A DNA stretch of 64,000 bases from Pseudomonadota bacterium (lineage in GTDB: Bacteria; Pseudomonadota; Gammaproteobacteria; Burkholderiales; Burkholderiaceae_C). Where the stretch lies: contig CAUJHV010000005.1 of assembly GCA_963205115.1 (NCBI GenBank), positions 124,001-188,000 on the forward strand, read 5' to 3'. Positions 1 to 10,029 of the stretch are shown piece by piece. The stretch's first letter is position 1; each line of letters opens with the position of its first letter. The translations under genes and the position numbers were made by a program. A model generated the notes under the pieces. The model made no database searches and was not told the origin of the DNA. It was given only the letters and a program-made list of their open reading frames with translations.

Positions 1-503
1 GTCAATGCCCACTGCGCGCCCATGCCCGCGCGCAGCACCTTGGGCGACCACAGGCCGGCCGTACCGCGCAAGGCGATGACCTGGCGCACGCCGAGCGCCG
101 AGGCGCTGCGCAGGATGCTGCCCACGTTGCCGGCATCCTGCAGGCGGTCAAGGATCAGCGTGGCGGCCTCGGGCAGCAGCGGCGGGGCCGCCGGCACCTC
201 GCACAGCCAGCCCATGCCGGCACTCGAGGGCAGCTGGCTCAGTGACTCGAACAGGCGGTCCGGCAGCACCACCACGTCATCCGCCAAGGTCGCCAGGCCT
301 TGCGCCGGCGTGCGCCAGGCCGAATCGCTGAACATTGCCGTGGCGGCACGCCGTCCGCGCGCCCGCAGTGCGCTGCCCAGGTGTTCGCCCTCCAGCCAGC
401 ACTGGCCGAGCTTGCGGTAGGCCCCCGGATCCTGCTGCAGCTTGCGCACGCGTTGCACCAGCGCGTTGTCGCGCGATTCGATGCGGCGCGGTTCGCGGCT
501 CAT
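1..503 (-). CDS. TrmH/SpoU-family RNA 2'-O-ribose methyltransferase (3' part outside window)
   Basis: Only the N-terminal part (about 167 codons) is present; the gene runs off the left edge. The frame opens with ATG at 503 (MSREPRRIESRDN...). It shows a SpoU N-terminal substrate-binding region and then the first SpoU motif, seen here as DAGNVGSILRSASALGV (family consensus like DPGNxGxIxRTA). These enzymes transfer a methyl group from S-adenosylmethionine to a ribose 2'-OH in tRNA or rRNA using a trefoil-knot fold. The knot and SAM-binding C-terminus are not visible, so the exact target cannot be named. It lies 58 bases after rnhB on the same strand and is probably the last gene of the lpx-rnhB run. 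Confidence 0.85.
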   Translation of the reverse strand, partial: MSREPRRIESRDNALVQRVRKLQQDPGAYRKLGQCWLEGEHLGSALRARGRRAATAMFSDSAWRTPAQGLATLADDVVVLPDRLFESLSQLPSSAGMGWLCEVPAAPPLLPEAATLILDRLQDAGNVGSILRSASALGVRQVIALRGTAGLWSPKVLRAGMGAQWAL

Positions 504-561
504 CGCGACGCGCCTTCGCACCGCGCGCCGCGGTGCCCGCAACTGGAGCGACGCCACGCAC

Positions 562-1188
562 TCATCGCGCCTGCTCCAGGGCCTCACGCACCGGCGCAAA
601 GCTGCGGCGGTGCGCCGGGCAGGCGCCGTGCGCGCGCAGGGCCTCCAGGTGCTCGCGTGTCGGGTAACCCTTGTGCTGCGCGAAGCCGTATTGCGGATGG
701 GCTTCGTGCAGCGCCAGACACAGGCGGTCGCGCCGCACCTTGGCCAGGATCGATGCCGCGGAGATGCTGGCCACCAGGGCATCGCCCCGGACGATGGCCT
801 CGGCGGGCACGGGCAGCACCGGAATGCGGTTGCCGTCGACCAGCACCTTGCTCGGCTTCAGGCGCAGGCCTTGCACCGCGCGGCGCATGGCCAGCATCGT
901 GGCCTGCAGGATGTTGAGCCGGTCGATCTCCTCGACCGAGGCCATGGCCACACACTGGCACAAGGCCTTGGCCATGATCTCGTCGTGGAGCGCCTCGCGC
1001 CGCGCGGCGGTCAGGACCTTGGAATCCGCCAGCCCGCGGATCGGCCGGATGTCGTCCAGGATGACCGCTGCCGCCACGACGGGGCCGGCCAGCGGCCCGC
1101 GGCCGGCCTCGTCCACGCCCGCCACCAGGCCGGGGACATCCCAGGAGAGCCCAAGCTGCTCAGGCGTCGATCGTCTGCGCGAGGGCAT
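562..1188 (-). CDS. rnhB: Ribonuclease HII
   Basis: 208 residues. RNase HII cleaves the RNA strand of RNA-DNA hybrids and removes single ribonucleotides from DNA. The catalytic start [19 protein letters not shown] (near residues 24-42) carries the family Asp and Glu, and further conserved stretches include DSK near residue 55 and [12 protein letters not shown]. The ATG overlaps the 3' end of lpxB by 29 bases, so the two are translationally linked. lpxB followed by rnhB is common in proteobacteria. Length is normal for the family. Confidence 0.96.
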   Translation of the reverse strand: MPSRRRSTPEQLGLSWDVPGLVAGVDEAGRGPLAGPVVAAAVILDDIRPIRGLADSKVLTAARREALHDEIMAKALCQCVAMASVEEIDRLNILQATMLAMRRAVQGLRLKPSKVLVDGNRIPVLPVPAEAIVRGDALVASISAASILAKVRRDRLCLALHEAHPQYGFAQHKGYPTREHLEALRAHGACPAHRRSFAPVREALEQAR

Positions 1189-2287
1189 CGGTGGCCAGCC
1201 GCGCGGTGTCCCGGCGCAGCAGATGGTGGAGTTCGGTGAAGCGCAGCACGAGCCGCTCGCGGCCCGGCGCGTCGTCCAGCCAGGTCAGCGTGGCATCGGC
1301 CAGCGCCGACGGCGTGCAGCGTTCCTGGATCAGCTCCGGCACCACAAAATCGCGGCACAGGATGTTGGGCAGCCCGACCCAGGGCTGGTAGGCCATGCGC
1401 TTCATCAGCGCCCAGGTCAGGCCATGCATGCGGTAGGCGATGACCATCGGCCGCTTGAACAGCGCCGCCTCCAGCGTGGCCGTGCCGCTGGCGATCAGTG
1501 TGGCGTCGCAGGCCGCCAGCGCCGCGTGCGATTGGCCGTCCAGCACCCGCAGCGAGGGCACGGGCTGCGCCGCCAGCAACGGATCGAGCACCGCGCGCAC
1601 CGCCGGCACGGCCGGCAGCACGAAGCGCAGCGACGGCCGTCGGCGCGCCAGTTCCGCCGCCGCCTGCAGCAGCACCGGGGCGATATACGCAATCTCCGAG
1701 CGCCGGCTGCCAGGCAGCACCGCGACCACGCCATCGTCTTCGGCCAACCCCAAGGCGCGACGTGCGGCGGCTCGCGGCGGCTCCATCGGAATGGCATCGG
1801 CCAGCGGATGGCCCACGTACGTGGCGGCCACACCGTGCGCCTGCAGCAACTCGGGCTCGAAGGGGAACAGGCACAGCACACGGTCCGCGCTGCGCACGAT
1901 CTTCTTCACGCGCGAGCCGCGCCAGGCCCAGATCGACGGACACACAAAATGCACCGTGCGGATACCGCCGGCCTTCAGCCGGGCCTCGAGCCCCAGGTTG
2001 AAATCCGGCGCATCGACGCCGATGAAGGCCCGCGGCGGATCGGCCAGCAGCCGCGCCGCCAGCTGCTCGCGGATGCCGGAAATCTCGCGGTAGTGCTTCA
2101 GCACTTCGACATAACCGCGTACCGCCAGCTTCTCGTGCGGCCACCAGGCCTGTAAGCCGTGTTCGGCCATGCGCGGGCCGCCGATGCCCACGGTCTGCAG
2201 ATCGGGCCAGCGGGCCTTCATGCCGCCCATCAGCAGGCCGGCGAGCAGGTCGCCAGAAGCCTCTCCGGCCACCATGCCCAGCCGCAT
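1160..2287 (-). CDS. lpxB: Lipid-A-disaccharide synthase
   Basis: 375 residues. LpxB (glycosyltransferase family 19) condenses UDP-2,3-diacylglucosamine with lipid X to give the lipid A disaccharide on the inner face of the cytoplasmic membrane. The opening [17 protein letters not shown], the middle [14 protein letters not shown] and the YVGHPLAD motif are typical. It starts 25 bases after the lpxA stop and overlaps rnhB at its 3' end. It completes the lpxD-fabZ-lpxA-lpxB block. Confidence 0.97.
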   Translation of the reverse strand: MRLGMVAGEASGDLLAGLLMGGMKARWPDLQTVGIGGPRMAEHGLQAWWPHEKLAVRGYVEVLKHYREISGIREQLAARLLADPPRAFIGVDAPDFNLGLEARLKAGGIRTVHFVCPSIWAWRGSRVKKIVRSADRVLCLFPFEPELLQAHGVAATYVGHPLADAIPMEPPRAAARRALGLAEDDGVVAVLPGSRRSEIAYIAPVLLQAAAELARRRPSLRFVLPAVPAVRAVLDPLLAAQPVPSLRVLDGQSHAALAACDATLIASGTATLEAALFKRPMVIAYRMHGLTWALMKRMAYQPWVGLPNILCRDFVVPELIQERCTPSALADATLTWLDDAPGRERLVLRFTELHHLLRRDTARLATDALAQTIDA

Positions 2288-2312
2288 CGGCGCGTTCTCC
2301 GGGTGGGGGCGC

Positions 2313-3110
2313 TCAGCGCGCGATGCCGCGCGTGGAGGCTGCCAGGAAGTCCAGCAGCAGCTGAACGTCGGCGTCAGCCTGCGGGTCGTCGGCCACGCTG
2401 CCCTTGAGCGCGGTGATCGCCGCCTTGGCCTGGTCCAGCGTCAGGCCGTCGCGGTACAGCAGGCGGTGCATCTGCTTGATCTGCGCGATGCGCTCGCGCG
2501 AAAAACCGCGGCGGCGCAGGCCTTCGATGTTGAAGCCGTGCACGGCCAGCGGATGGCCCGCCACCATCATGTAGGGCGGCACGTCCTGCGAGACATGGCT
2601 CTGGAAGCCGGTCATCGCATGCGCACCCACGTGGGTGAACTGGTGCACGCCCGTCAGGCCGCCGATGATCACCCAGTCGCCGATATGCACATGGCCGGCC
2701 AGCGTCGCGTTGTTGGCCAGCACCGTGCGGTTGCCCACCTGCACGTCGTGCGCGATGTGCACGTAGGCCATCACCCAGTTGTCGCTGCCCACGCGGGTGA
2801 CGCCGACGTCCTGCGCGGTGCCGCGGTTGAAGGTGCAGAATTCGCGGATGGTGTTGCGGTCGCCGATCTGCAGCGAGGTCGGCTCGCCGCGGTACTTCAT
2901 GTCCTGCGGCGCGGCGCCCAGCGAGCTGTGCGCGAAGATGCGGTTGTCGCGGCCGATGAAGGTCGGCCCTTCGATCACGCAGTGCGCGCCGACAGTGGTG
3001 CCGGCGTCGATGCGCACGCCGGCGCCGATGACCGCATAAGGACCGATCTCGACCGTCGGGTCGAGTTCGGCCGCCGCATCGACGATGGCCGTCGAATGAA
3101 TCGCACCCAT
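2313..3110 (-). CDS. lpxA: Acyl-ACP:UDP-N-acetylglucosamine O-acyltransferase
   Basis: 265 residues from the ATG at 3110. An upstream in-frame start at 3161 would add 17 residues unlike the family, while [18 protein letters not shown] is the expected LpxA beginning. LpxA performs the first step of lipid A synthesis, putting a 3-hydroxyacyl chain on UDP-GlcNAc. The protein shows the left-handed beta-helix hexapeptide pattern (for example [15 protein letters not shown]) and the conserved histidine region [12 protein letters not shown]. It starts 26 bases after the fabZ stop. Confidence 0.97.
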   Translation of the reverse strand: MGAIHSTAIVDAAAELDPTVEIGPYAVIGAGVRIDAGTTVGAHCVIEGPTFIGRDNRIFAHSSLGAAPQDMKYRGEPTSLQIGDRNTIREFCTFNRGTAQDVGVTRVGSDNWVMAYVHIAHDVQVGNRTVLANNATLAGHVHIGDWVIIGGLTGVHQFTHVGAHAMTGFQSHVSQDVPPYMMVAGHPLAVHGFNIEGLRRRGFSRERIAQIKQMHRLLYRDGLTLDQAKAAITALKGSVADDPQADADVQLLLDFLAASTRGIAR

Positions 3111-3136
3111 GCTCGTGATCCCTGCCGGGCCCGGCC

Positions 3137-3586
3137 TCAGGGCAGGCGCCGCGTGGCGCACATCAGCTCGGCTTCGACGGCCAGTTCGCCATCCACCGAC
3201 GCACGCGCCGCGTACTTGTAGATGCCGGCCTTGGCCCGCAGCAGGTTCACTTCCATCACCAGCTGGTCACCGGGTTCGACCGGACGCTTGAAGCGCGCCC
3301 CGTCGATGCCGGCGAAGTAGTAGACGGTCTTTTCGTCCGGCAACTGGCCGGCGGTCTCGAACGACAGGATGGCCGCGGCCTGCGCCAGCGCTTCCAGCAT
3401 CAACACGCCAGGCATGACCGGCCGGTGCGGGAAGTGGCCGGGAAAGAACGGCTCGTTGATCGTCACGTTCTTGACGGCCTTGATGCGCACGCCCTTTTCG
3501 AGCTCGAGCACCCGGTCGACGAGCAGGAAGGGGTAGCGGTGCGGCAGCCGCTTGAGGATCTCGTGGATGTCCAGCTTCGTCGTCAT
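3137..3586 (-). CDS. fabZ: (3R)-hydroxyacyl-ACP dehydratase FabZ
   Basis: 149 residues with the hot-dog fold signatures [11 protein letters not shown], the catalytic histidine in [16 protein letters not shown] and the catalytic glutamate in MLEALAQ. FabZ dehydrates 3-hydroxyacyl-ACP during fatty-acid elongation and so competes with LpxA and LpxD for 3-hydroxyacyl-ACP; sitting between their genes keeps supply balanced. The ATG overlaps the lpxD stop by 4 bases (ATGA), which suggests coupled translation. Confidence 0.97.
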   Translation of the reverse strand: MTTKLDIHEILKRLPHRYPFLLVDRVLELEKGVRIKAVKNVTINEPFFPGHFPHRPVMPGVLMLEALAQAAAILSFETAGQLPDEKTVYYFAGIDGARFKRPVEPGDQLVMEVNLLRAKAGIYKYAARASVDGELAVEAELMCATRRLP

Positions 3587-4611
3587 GTGTTCTTCTTCTC
3601 CAGGGCTCTGAGTCGGTCGCGCAGGGCGTGAAGCTGCCGCAGCGTCGCCGCATTCTTTTCCCAGGACGCATTGTCGTCGAAGGGGAACACGCCGCTGTAC
3701 TGGCCCGGCTTGTGGATCGAGCGCGAGATCACTGTGGCGGCCGAGACATGCACGTGATCGACCAGTTCCAGATGGCCCAGGACGATGGCGCCACCGCCGA
3801 TGGTGCAGTGGCGCCCGATGCGCGCGCTGCCTGCGACGCCCACGCAGCCGGCCATCGCCGTGTGCGCACCGACGTGAACGTTATGGGCGATCTGCACGAG
3901 GTTGTCGAGCTTGACGCCGTCCTCGAGCACGGTGTCCTCGAGCGCGCCGCGGTCGATGCAGGTGTTGGCACCGATTTCGACATCGTCGCCGATGTGCACG
4001 CCGCCGAGTTGTTCGATCTTGGTCCAGCGCCCGGCTTCGGGCGCAAAGCCGAAGCCGTCCGCGCCGATGACCGCGCCCGAGTGCACGATGCCGCGCGCGC
4101 CGATCACGCAGCCCGCGCCCAGCACGGTGCGTGCACGCAAGACCGTGGCCTCGCCGACCTGCGCGCCAGCTTCGACCACGGCATGCATGTCGACGACCGC
4201 ATGCGCGCCGATCTGCGCACCCGGCCCCACATAGGCCAGCGCGCCCACGTGCGCCGTGGGGTGCACCTGGGCGCCCGCTTCGATCACCGCGCTGCGGTGA
4301 ATGCCGGGCGCCGGCCGCGGGCGCGTCTGTGCCGCCCACCATTGGGTGAGCCGCGCAAAAGCCAGGTAGGGGTCGGCGCAGATCACGGCCGACGGGCAGC
4401 GCGCGGCCGCCTCGCGCATGGCCGGCGCGACGATCACGCAGCCGGCCTGCGTCTGCTCGAGTTGCGCGCCGTAGCGCGGGTTGGCCAGGAAGGAGACCGT
4501 CTGCGCATCGGCCGACGCGAGACCGCCGATGCGCGTGATGGCCTGCGCGCCGTTGCCGAGGAGTTCACCGCCGAGCTGTTCGCTCAGCGCCTGCGCGTTG
4601 GTCGAGACCAC
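3583..4611 (-). CDS. lpxD: UDP-3-O-acylglucosamine N-acyltransferase
   Basis: 342 residues. LpxD adds the second 3-hydroxyacyl chain, to the amino group of UDP-3-O-acylglucosamine. It has the N-terminal UDP-binding domain (residues about 1-100), a long hexapeptide beta-helix and the [16 protein letters not shown] region with the catalytic histidine. The start is a GTG at 4611, 12 bases past the skp stop; the upstream frame is closed by that same stop, so no longer version is possible. The C-terminus is helical and charged, as usual. Confidence 0.96.
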   Translation of the reverse strand: MVSTNAQALSEQLGGELLGNGAQAITRIGGLASADAQTVSFLANPRYGAQLEQTQAGCVIVAPAMREAAARCPSAVICADPYLAFARLTQWWAAQTRPRPAPGIHRSAVIEAGAQVHPTAHVGALAYVGPGAQIGAHAVVDMHAVVEAGAQVGEATVLRARTVLGAGCVIGARGIVHSGAVIGADGFGFAPEAGRWTKIEQLGGVHIGDDVEIGANTCIDRGALEDTVLEDGVKLDNLVQIAHNVHVGAHTAMAGCVGVAGSARIGRHCTIGGGAIVLGHLELVDHVHVSAATVISRSIHKPGQYSGVFPFDDNASWEKNAATLRQLHALRDRLRALEKKNT

Positions 4612-4623
4612 GCGCGACGGGCC

Positions 4624-5142
4624 TCAGCGGCCGCTGCTCAAGGCCTTGATGACCTTGTCGGTGATGTCCACGCGCGGGCCGGCCATCACGACCGACTGGT
4701 CCTGCAGGATCAGGTCGTACTTTTCGGTCTCGAAGATCGACTTGATGACCTTGTTCGCGCGCTCGACAATGCCAGCCAGCTCTTCGTTCTTGCGCTGGTT
4801 CAGGTCTTCCTGGAACTCGCGGCGCCTGCGCTGCAGATCACGGTCCTGTTCAAGCAGCTCGCGCTGGCGCCGCGTGCGCTCGGCCTCGGACAGGGTGGGC
4901 CCGTCCTTGTCGAGCTTGTCGGCCGCGGCCTTGAGCTTGGCGGTCTGGTCGTTCAGGTCCTTCTCGCGGCGGCCGAATTCGGCCTCGAGCTTGGTCTGCG
5001 CCACCTTGGCGGGCGCGGCATCCCGCAGGACACGCTCGCTGTTGACGTAGCCGATCTTGAGTTCCTGGGCGGAAGCCGGCAGGGTGACCGCAGCGGCCAG
5101 GGTCACAGCGGCCATTGCGGCCTTGAGCGAAGCATTCATCAA
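4624..5142 (-). CDS. skp: Periplasmic chaperone Skp/OmpH
   Basis: 172 residues. A signal peptide (hydrophobic residues 8-22, cleavage expected after ASA near residue 25) is followed by the conserved ELKIGYVNSERVL strand. A long charged coiled-coil (about residues 60-130) forms the tentacles that cage unfolded outer-membrane proteins. It works with BamA, whose gene is directly upstream and overlaps by 4 bases. bamA-skp-lpxD is a very common order. A second Met at position 2 could also be the start. Confidence 0.95.
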   Translation of the reverse strand: MMNASLKAAMAAVTLAAAVTLPASAQELKIGYVNSERVLRDAAPAKVAQTKLEAEFGRREKDLNDQTAKLKAAADKLDKDGPTLSEAERTRRQRELLEQDRDLQRRRREFQEDLNQRKNEELAGIVERANKVIKSIFETEKYDLILQDQSVVMAGPRVDITDKVIKALSSGR

Positions 5143-7442
5143 AAAGCGGTCCCGATCTGAAACTGGAACTTCTGGATTCTATCGGTCGCCTGCGCCCGGA
5201 TCGGCGAACCCCAGCTGAGCTTCAGGGGGCCCATGGGGGAGATCCAGCTCAGGCCCAGACCGGACGAAATACGCAGGCTGTCGCCGCGGATCTTTTCGTC
5301 CTCGCGCCAGACGTTGCCGGCGTCCGCAAACGCGAAGATGCGCAAGGATTTGTCGTTGCCGGTGCCCGGCACCGGGAAGTAGACCTCGGCGTTGAGGTTG
5401 AGCTTCTTGGCGCCGCCGATAAACGCACCGGTGGGGTCGATGACACCCAGCGAGCCTTGTTCGAACGCGCGCACGGAACCCAGACCACCGCCGTAGAAAT
5501 TCTTGAACAGCGGATACGGCTTGCCGCCGTAGCCTTTGCCGAGGCCCACTTCGCCGTTGAGCATCAACGACATCTTCAGCGGCAGCGCCCAATATTGCTG
5601 CCACTGCAGGTTCGTGCGCAGGTAGCGCAGGTCGCCGGCCACGCTCCACTCGACGTTCACACGCTGGTAGCGGCCGCGCGTGGGCGTGAGCACGTTGTCC
5701 CGCTCGTCGCGCTGCCAGCCCAGCGTCAGCGGCAGCGCATTGCTGGTGGGGCCGAACTGTTCGCGGTAGATGAAGTAGCTGTTCGGAATCGCGGTGTCGG
5801 CCTTGATCTCGGTGCGCTCCAGACCGACGCCGAAGAACACCGTGTCGCTCTCCGAGAAGGGCACGCCGAAGCGCAGCGACGCGCCCGGCGTGACCAGCTG
5901 GTACTGGTTGCCCAGGCTGTTGTACGGGCGGCTCGTGCGGTAGTAGAGGTCGATGGCCCGCGAGATGCCATCGACCGTGAAGTACGGATCGACCGTCGTG
6001 AGCTGCAGCGAGCGGTTGTTCTTGCTGGTGTTGAGTTCGAGGCCCAGGTAGTTGCCTGAACCGAAGACGTTGTCCTGCTTGATGGACGCGGTGAACGACA
6101 GCTTGTCGGCGCTGGAGTAGCCCGCACCGACCATCAGGTTGCCGGTGGCGCGCTCTTCCACGGTGACGATCAGGTCCACCTGGTCCGGCTGGCCGGCGAT
6201 TTCCTGCGTCTCGACGCCGACATCCTTGAAGTAGCCCAGGCGCTCGACGCGGTCACGCGAGAGCTTGATGCGGTTGGCGTCGTACCACGAGGACTCCAAC
6301 TGTCGAAATTCGCGGCGGATGACTTCGTCGCGCGTCTTGGTGTTGCCCGCGACCTCGATGCGGCGGACATACACGCGGCGCTGAGGCTCGGCCGCCAGCA
6401 CCACGACGACCTGTCCCGTCGCGCGGTCGACTTCGGGCCGGGACTCCACACGGGCGAAGGCGTAGCCGAAGGTGCCGAAGCGGTCGGTGAAGGCCTTGGT
6501 GGTGGCGATGACGTCCTCGCCGCGGTAGGGCTGGCCGGGGCGGATGCGCACCAGCGACTTGAACTCGTCCTCGCGGCCCAGATACTGGCCTTCGAGCTTC
6601 ACGCCGGTGACCGTATAGGGCTGGCCCTCGTTCACCGAAATCGTGATGGAGATGTCCTGCTTGTCCGGCGAGATCGTGACCTGCGTGGACTCGATCTGGA
6701 ATTCCAGATAGCCGCGGTTCAGGTAGTAGGCGCGGATGGTCTCGAGGTCGGCATTGAGCTTGACGCGCGAATAGCGGTCGGACTTGGTGTACCAGGTCAT
6801 CCAGCCGCCGACCGTCAGGTCCATCAGGCCCAGCAGCGTCGACTCGGAGAAGACCTTCGCACCAACGATGCGGATGTCCTTGATCTTGGCCGCGTCGCCT
6901 TCGCTCATCGTGAAGGTGACGTTCACGCGGTTGCGCTCCAGCGGCGTGATCGTCGTGACGACCTCGGCGCCGTAGAGGCTTCGCGACAGGTACTGCCGCT
7001 TGATTTCCTGTTCCGCCTTGTCGACCAGCGCGCGGTCGAAGGGCAGGCCTTCGCCGATGCCCGCGTCCTTCAGCGACTTGACCAGCGTGTCCTTGTCGAA
7101 TTCCTTCAGCCCCGCAAATTCGACCGCGGCGATGACGGCGCGCTCGTCGACGATGACCACCGCCACCGTGCCGTCGACCTCGATGCGCACGTCCTTGAAC
7201 AGGCCGGTGGCGAACAGCGCGCGCAGCGCCAGCGCGGCCTTTTCGTCGGTGTAGGTGTCGCCGATGCGAAAGGGCAGCGCAGCGAAGACCGTGCCCGGGT
7301 CGGAACGCTGAAGGCCCTCGACACGGATGTCCTTGATGACGAAGGGCTCGACGGCCCACGCGGCCGGGGCCGCCACGAAGGCCGCAATGGCCACGACGGC
7401 CGCGGCCGGATGCAGCGGACCTGAAAGTCGAAAAGGAATCAT
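5139..7442 (-). CDS. bamA: Outer membrane protein assembly factor BamA (Omp85)
   Basis: 767 residues from the ATG at 7442 (MIPFRLSGPLH...). The open frame continues upstream inside rseP, but that part is not BamA-like. A signal peptide ends near AWA|VEPF, followed by five POTRA domains beginning VIKDIRVEGLQRSDPGTVF and a C-terminal 16-strand barrel ending in phenylalanine. BamA is the insertase of the Bam complex; bamB and bamD are also in this window. Odd point: the loop-6 motif usually written VRGF/VRGY reads VRAF here (GSVRAFEQGSLG). The gene starts 5 bases past the rseP stop. Confidence 0.97.
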   Translation of the reverse strand: MIPFRLSGPLHPAAAVVAIAAFVAAPAAWAVEPFVIKDIRVEGLQRSDPGTVFAALPFRIGDTYTDEKAALALRALFATGLFKDVRIEVDGTVAVVIVDERAVIAAVEFAGLKEFDKDTLVKSLKDAGIGEGLPFDRALVDKAEQEIKRQYLSRSLYGAEVVTTITPLERNRVNVTFTMSEGDAAKIKDIRIVGAKVFSESTLLGLMDLTVGGWMTWYTKSDRYSRVKLNADLETIRAYYLNRGYLEFQIESTQVTISPDKQDISITISVNEGQPYTVTGVKLEGQYLGREDEFKSLVRIRPGQPYRGEDVIATTKAFTDRFGTFGYAFARVESRPEVDRATGQVVVVLAAEPQRRVYVRRIEVAGNTKTRDEVIRREFRQLESSWYDANRIKLSRDRVERLGYFKDVGVETQEIAGQPDQVDLIVTVEERATGNLMVGAGYSSADKLSFTASIKQDNVFGSGNYLGLELNTSKNNRSLQLTTVDPYFTVDGISRAIDLYYRTSRPYNSLGNQYQLVTPGASLRFGVPFSESDTVFFGVGLERTEIKADTAIPNSYFIYREQFGPTSNALPLTLGWQRDERDNVLTPTRGRYQRVNVEWSVAGDLRYLRTNLQWQQYWALPLKMSLMLNGEVGLGKGYGGKPYPLFKNFYGGGLGSVRAFEQGSLGVIDPTGAFIGGAKKLNLNAEVYFPVPGTGNDKSLRIFAFADAGNVWREDEKIRGDSLRISSGLGLSWISPMGPLKLSWGSPIRAQATDRIQKFQFQIGTAF

Positions 7443-7447
7443 CGGGT

Positions 7448-8827
7448 TCAGTGCAGGCCCAGGATACGGGCAACGTCGTTGAAGAGGGCAACCGACATCA
7501 TCACCAGCAGCAGGGCAATGCCCCCACGCTGCAGTCGGTCGAGCCAGCGCTCCGGCACCGGGCGGCCCGTGACCGCCTCGAAGAAATAATACATCAGGTG
7601 CCCGCCGTCGAGCATGGGCAGCGGCAGGAGGTTCAGCACCCCCAGACTCACGCTGACGAGCGCGAGAAACGCGAGGTAGTAGGCCAGGCCCTGCTGCACC
7701 GATTGGCCCGCATAGTCGGCGATCGTCAGCGGCCCGCTGAGGTTCTTCAGCGAGGCCTGGCCGATGACCATGCGGCCCAGCATCTTGACGGTGAGCACCG
7801 ACATGTCCACGGTGCGCTGCAGGCCCGTGGCGAGACCGTCGATCGGGCCCTGGCGCACCAGCACCATCTCCGGCGCCTGGCCCACAAAGGCCTCGATGCG
7901 GCCGATGGGCGCCGCATCGTTGCCGGAACCTGCCACGACCTTGGGCGTGACGGTCACATCCATGGCCTGACCGGCGCGTTCGATGCGCCACTGCATCGGC
8001 ACGCCGGCGTTGCCCCGCACGGCCATGCGGATGCGGTCGCGCAGCGTCTGCGCATCCGGCACCGGCACGTCGTCCACACGCAGCACGCGGTCTCCGGCCT
8101 TCAGCCCCGCAGCCGCACCGGCACCGCCGCTCTTGACCTCGCCCAGCACCGGTTCGCTGTAGGGCGCACCCAGACCCAGGCGGCGCATCAGCTGCGCATC
8201 GACCTCGCGTGTCTGCAAGGCGGCCGTATCGAGCACCACTTCGCGCCGACCGCGCCCTGCGCGGTCGGTCACGGCCAGATGCAGCCGGCGGCTTTCCAGC
8301 GCGGCGTCGGTCGCGCGCCAGCGCAGGTCGCTCAGCGACAGCACCGGGCTCCAGTTCATGCCGTCGTCGGACCACTCACGCACCCAGTCGCCCGAACGCA
8401 TGCCCGCACGCGCAGCCGGCGACTCGGCCACCGGCGCGCTCAGCACCGCCTTGGGCTCCTGCACGCCGACCCACTGCGCCGCACCGTAGAGCAGCACCGC
8501 CAGCGCCAGATTGGCCGCGGGCCCGGCGACGACCACCAGCGCGCGCTGCCACAGCGGGCGGCGGTTGAAAGCCCGCTCGAGCTCGTGCGGCGCCACGGGG
8601 CCCTCGCGCTCGTCGAGCATGCGCACGTAGCCGCCCAGAGGCAGCGCCGACAGCACGAATTCGGTCTGGTCCTTGCCGAGCTTGCGCGTGAACACCACGC
8701 GGCCGAAGCCGATGGAAAACCGCAGCACCTTGACGCCACAGGCCACGGCCACGCGGTAGTGGCCGTATTCGTGGACGACGATGAGCACGCCCAGCGTCAA
8801 CAGGAAAGCAAGGACAGTGGTGATCAT
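7448..8827 (-). CDS. rseP: RseP-type site-2 zinc metalloprotease
   Basis: 459 residues. An intramembrane protease that, in characterised relatives, cleaves the anti-sigma factor RseA during the envelope stress response. The zinc motif HEYGH lies in the first membrane helix (near residues 19-23), a second metal-ligand motif reads LPMLDGGHL near the C-terminus, and PDZ domains occupy the middle (EVKSGGAGAAAGLKAGDRVL). Hydrophobic helices are visible at the N-terminus, near residue 100 and twice near the C-terminus. Its start overlaps the dxr stop by 4 bases. Confidence 0.96.
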   Translation of the reverse strand: MITTVLAFLLTLGVLIVVHEYGHYRVAVACGVKVLRFSIGFGRVVFTRKLGKDQTEFVLSALPLGGYVRMLDEREGPVAPHELERAFNRRPLWQRALVVVAGPAANLALAVLLYGAAQWVGVQEPKAVLSAPVAESPAARAGMRSGDWVREWSDDGMNWSPVLSLSDLRWRATDAALESRRLHLAVTDRAGRGRREVVLDTAALQTREVDAQLMRRLGLGAPYSEPVLGEVKSGGAGAAAGLKAGDRVLRVDDVPVPDAQTLRDRIRMAVRGNAGVPMQWRIERAGQAMDVTVTPKVVAGSGNDAAPIGRIEAFVGQAPEMVLVRQGPIDGLATGLQRTVDMSVLTVKMLGRMVIGQASLKNLSGPLTIADYAGQSVQQGLAYYLAFLALVSVSLGVLNLLPLPMLDGGHLMYYFFEAVTGRPVPERWLDRLQRGGIALLLVMMSVALFNDVARILGLH

Positions 8828-10029
8828 GCGGCGCTCTTCCTGGCCAGTTGACTGGCCATTTCGCGCGCCCGCGCATCGATCTCGAGCAGATCGCCCACAT
8901 CGCGTGGCGCCGCCTGGCGACCGGCCAGGGCGTCCAGCGTACCGCGGTTGACCTCGTGGATCGCCGTGAAGCGGATATCACCCCTCAGAAAGCCCTCGAC
9001 GGCCACCTCGTTGGCCGCATTCAGCACGACCGAACTGCCTGGCGGCCCTTCGAGCGCCTGGTAGGCCAGCTGCAGCCCGGGGAAACGCTGCGTGTCCGCG
9101 GGTTCGAACGTCAGCCCCGCCAGACGAAGGAAATCGAGCCGCTCGGCGCCGGCCTCGATGCGTTGCGGGAAGGACAGCCCGTAGGCGATCGGCACCTTCA
9201 TATCGGGCGTGCCCAGCTGCGCCAGCACGGACGCATCGCGGCACACGACCATCGAGTGGATGATGCTCTGCGGATGGATGACGACGCGGATCTGCTGCGG
9301 CGTCAGGTCGAACAGCCAGCGCGCCTCGATGACCTCGAGCGCCTTGTTCATCATGGTGGCCGAATCCACCGAGATCTTGCGGCCCATGACCCAGTTCGGG
9401 TGCGCACAGGCCTGGTCCGGCGTCACGTCGGCCAGTGACAGCGGATCGCGGGTGCGGAACGGGCCGCCCGAGGCCGTCAGCACGATGTGGTCGATGCGCG
9501 AGGCCCACTGCGAGCGGTCTTCGGGCAGGCACTGGAAGATCGCCGAGTGTTCGCTGTCGATGGGCAACAGCGTCGCCCCGCCCTCGCGCACGGCGTCCAT
9601 GAACAAGGCGCCGCCGACGACCAGCGCTTCCTTGTTGGCCAGCAGCAGCCGCTTGCCGGCGCGCGCCGCGGCCATGCAGGGCTCCAGACCCGCGGCGCCG
9701 ACGATGGCGGCCATCACGCTGTCGACGTCCGGGTGTGCGGCCACTTCTTCCAGGGCGCGTGCGCCGACGAGCACCTCGGTGCGCACGCCGGCATCCCGCA
9801 GCGCATCGCGCAGCGCGGCGGCCTGTGCCTGCTCGGGCACCACCGCAAAACGCGGCCGGAACTGCCGGCATTGCGCGGCGAGTTCGTCCGTGCGACGGAA
9901 GGCCGACAGCGCGGTCACCTCGAAGCGGTCCGGGTGCCGGGCGATCACGTCCAGCGTGCTTACGCCGATCGAACCCGTGGACCCCAGGATGGCCACGCGC
10001 TGCCGCGGATGATGGGTCGAATGGCTCAT
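8824..10029 (-). CDS. dxr: 1-deoxy-D-xylulose 5-phosphate reductoisomerase
   Basis: 401 residues from ATG at 10029. A GTG four codons upstream is possible, but the ATG has a GGAG six bases before it and shares one base with the cdsA stop (TGATG). Dxr makes 2-C-methyl-D-erythritol 4-phosphate, the committed step of the MEP isoprenoid pathway. The NADPH motif ILGSTGSIGVSTLDV, ANKEALVVGG and the metal/substrate region DSEHSAIFQCL are present. IspG, encoded at 33 kb, acts later in the same pathway, and UppS uses the product. Confidence 0.96.
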   Translation of the reverse strand: MSHSTHHPRQRVAILGSTGSIGVSTLDVIARHPDRFEVTALSAFRRTDELAAQCRQFRPRFAVVPEQAQAAALRDALRDAGVRTEVLVGARALEEVAAHPDVDSVMAAIVGAAGLEPCMAAARAGKRLLLANKEALVVGGALFMDAVREGGATLLPIDSEHSAIFQCLPEDRSQWASRIDHIVLTASGGPFRTRDPLSLADVTPDQACAHPNWVMGRKISVDSATMMNKALEVIEARWLFDLTPQQIRVVIHPQSIIHSMVVCRDASVLAQLGTPDMKVPIAYGLSFPQRIEAGAERLDFLRLAGLTFEPADTQRFPGLQLAYQALEGPPGSSVVLNAANEVAVEGFLRGDIRFTAIHEVNRGTLDALAGRQAAPRDVGDLLEIDARAREMASQLARKSAA

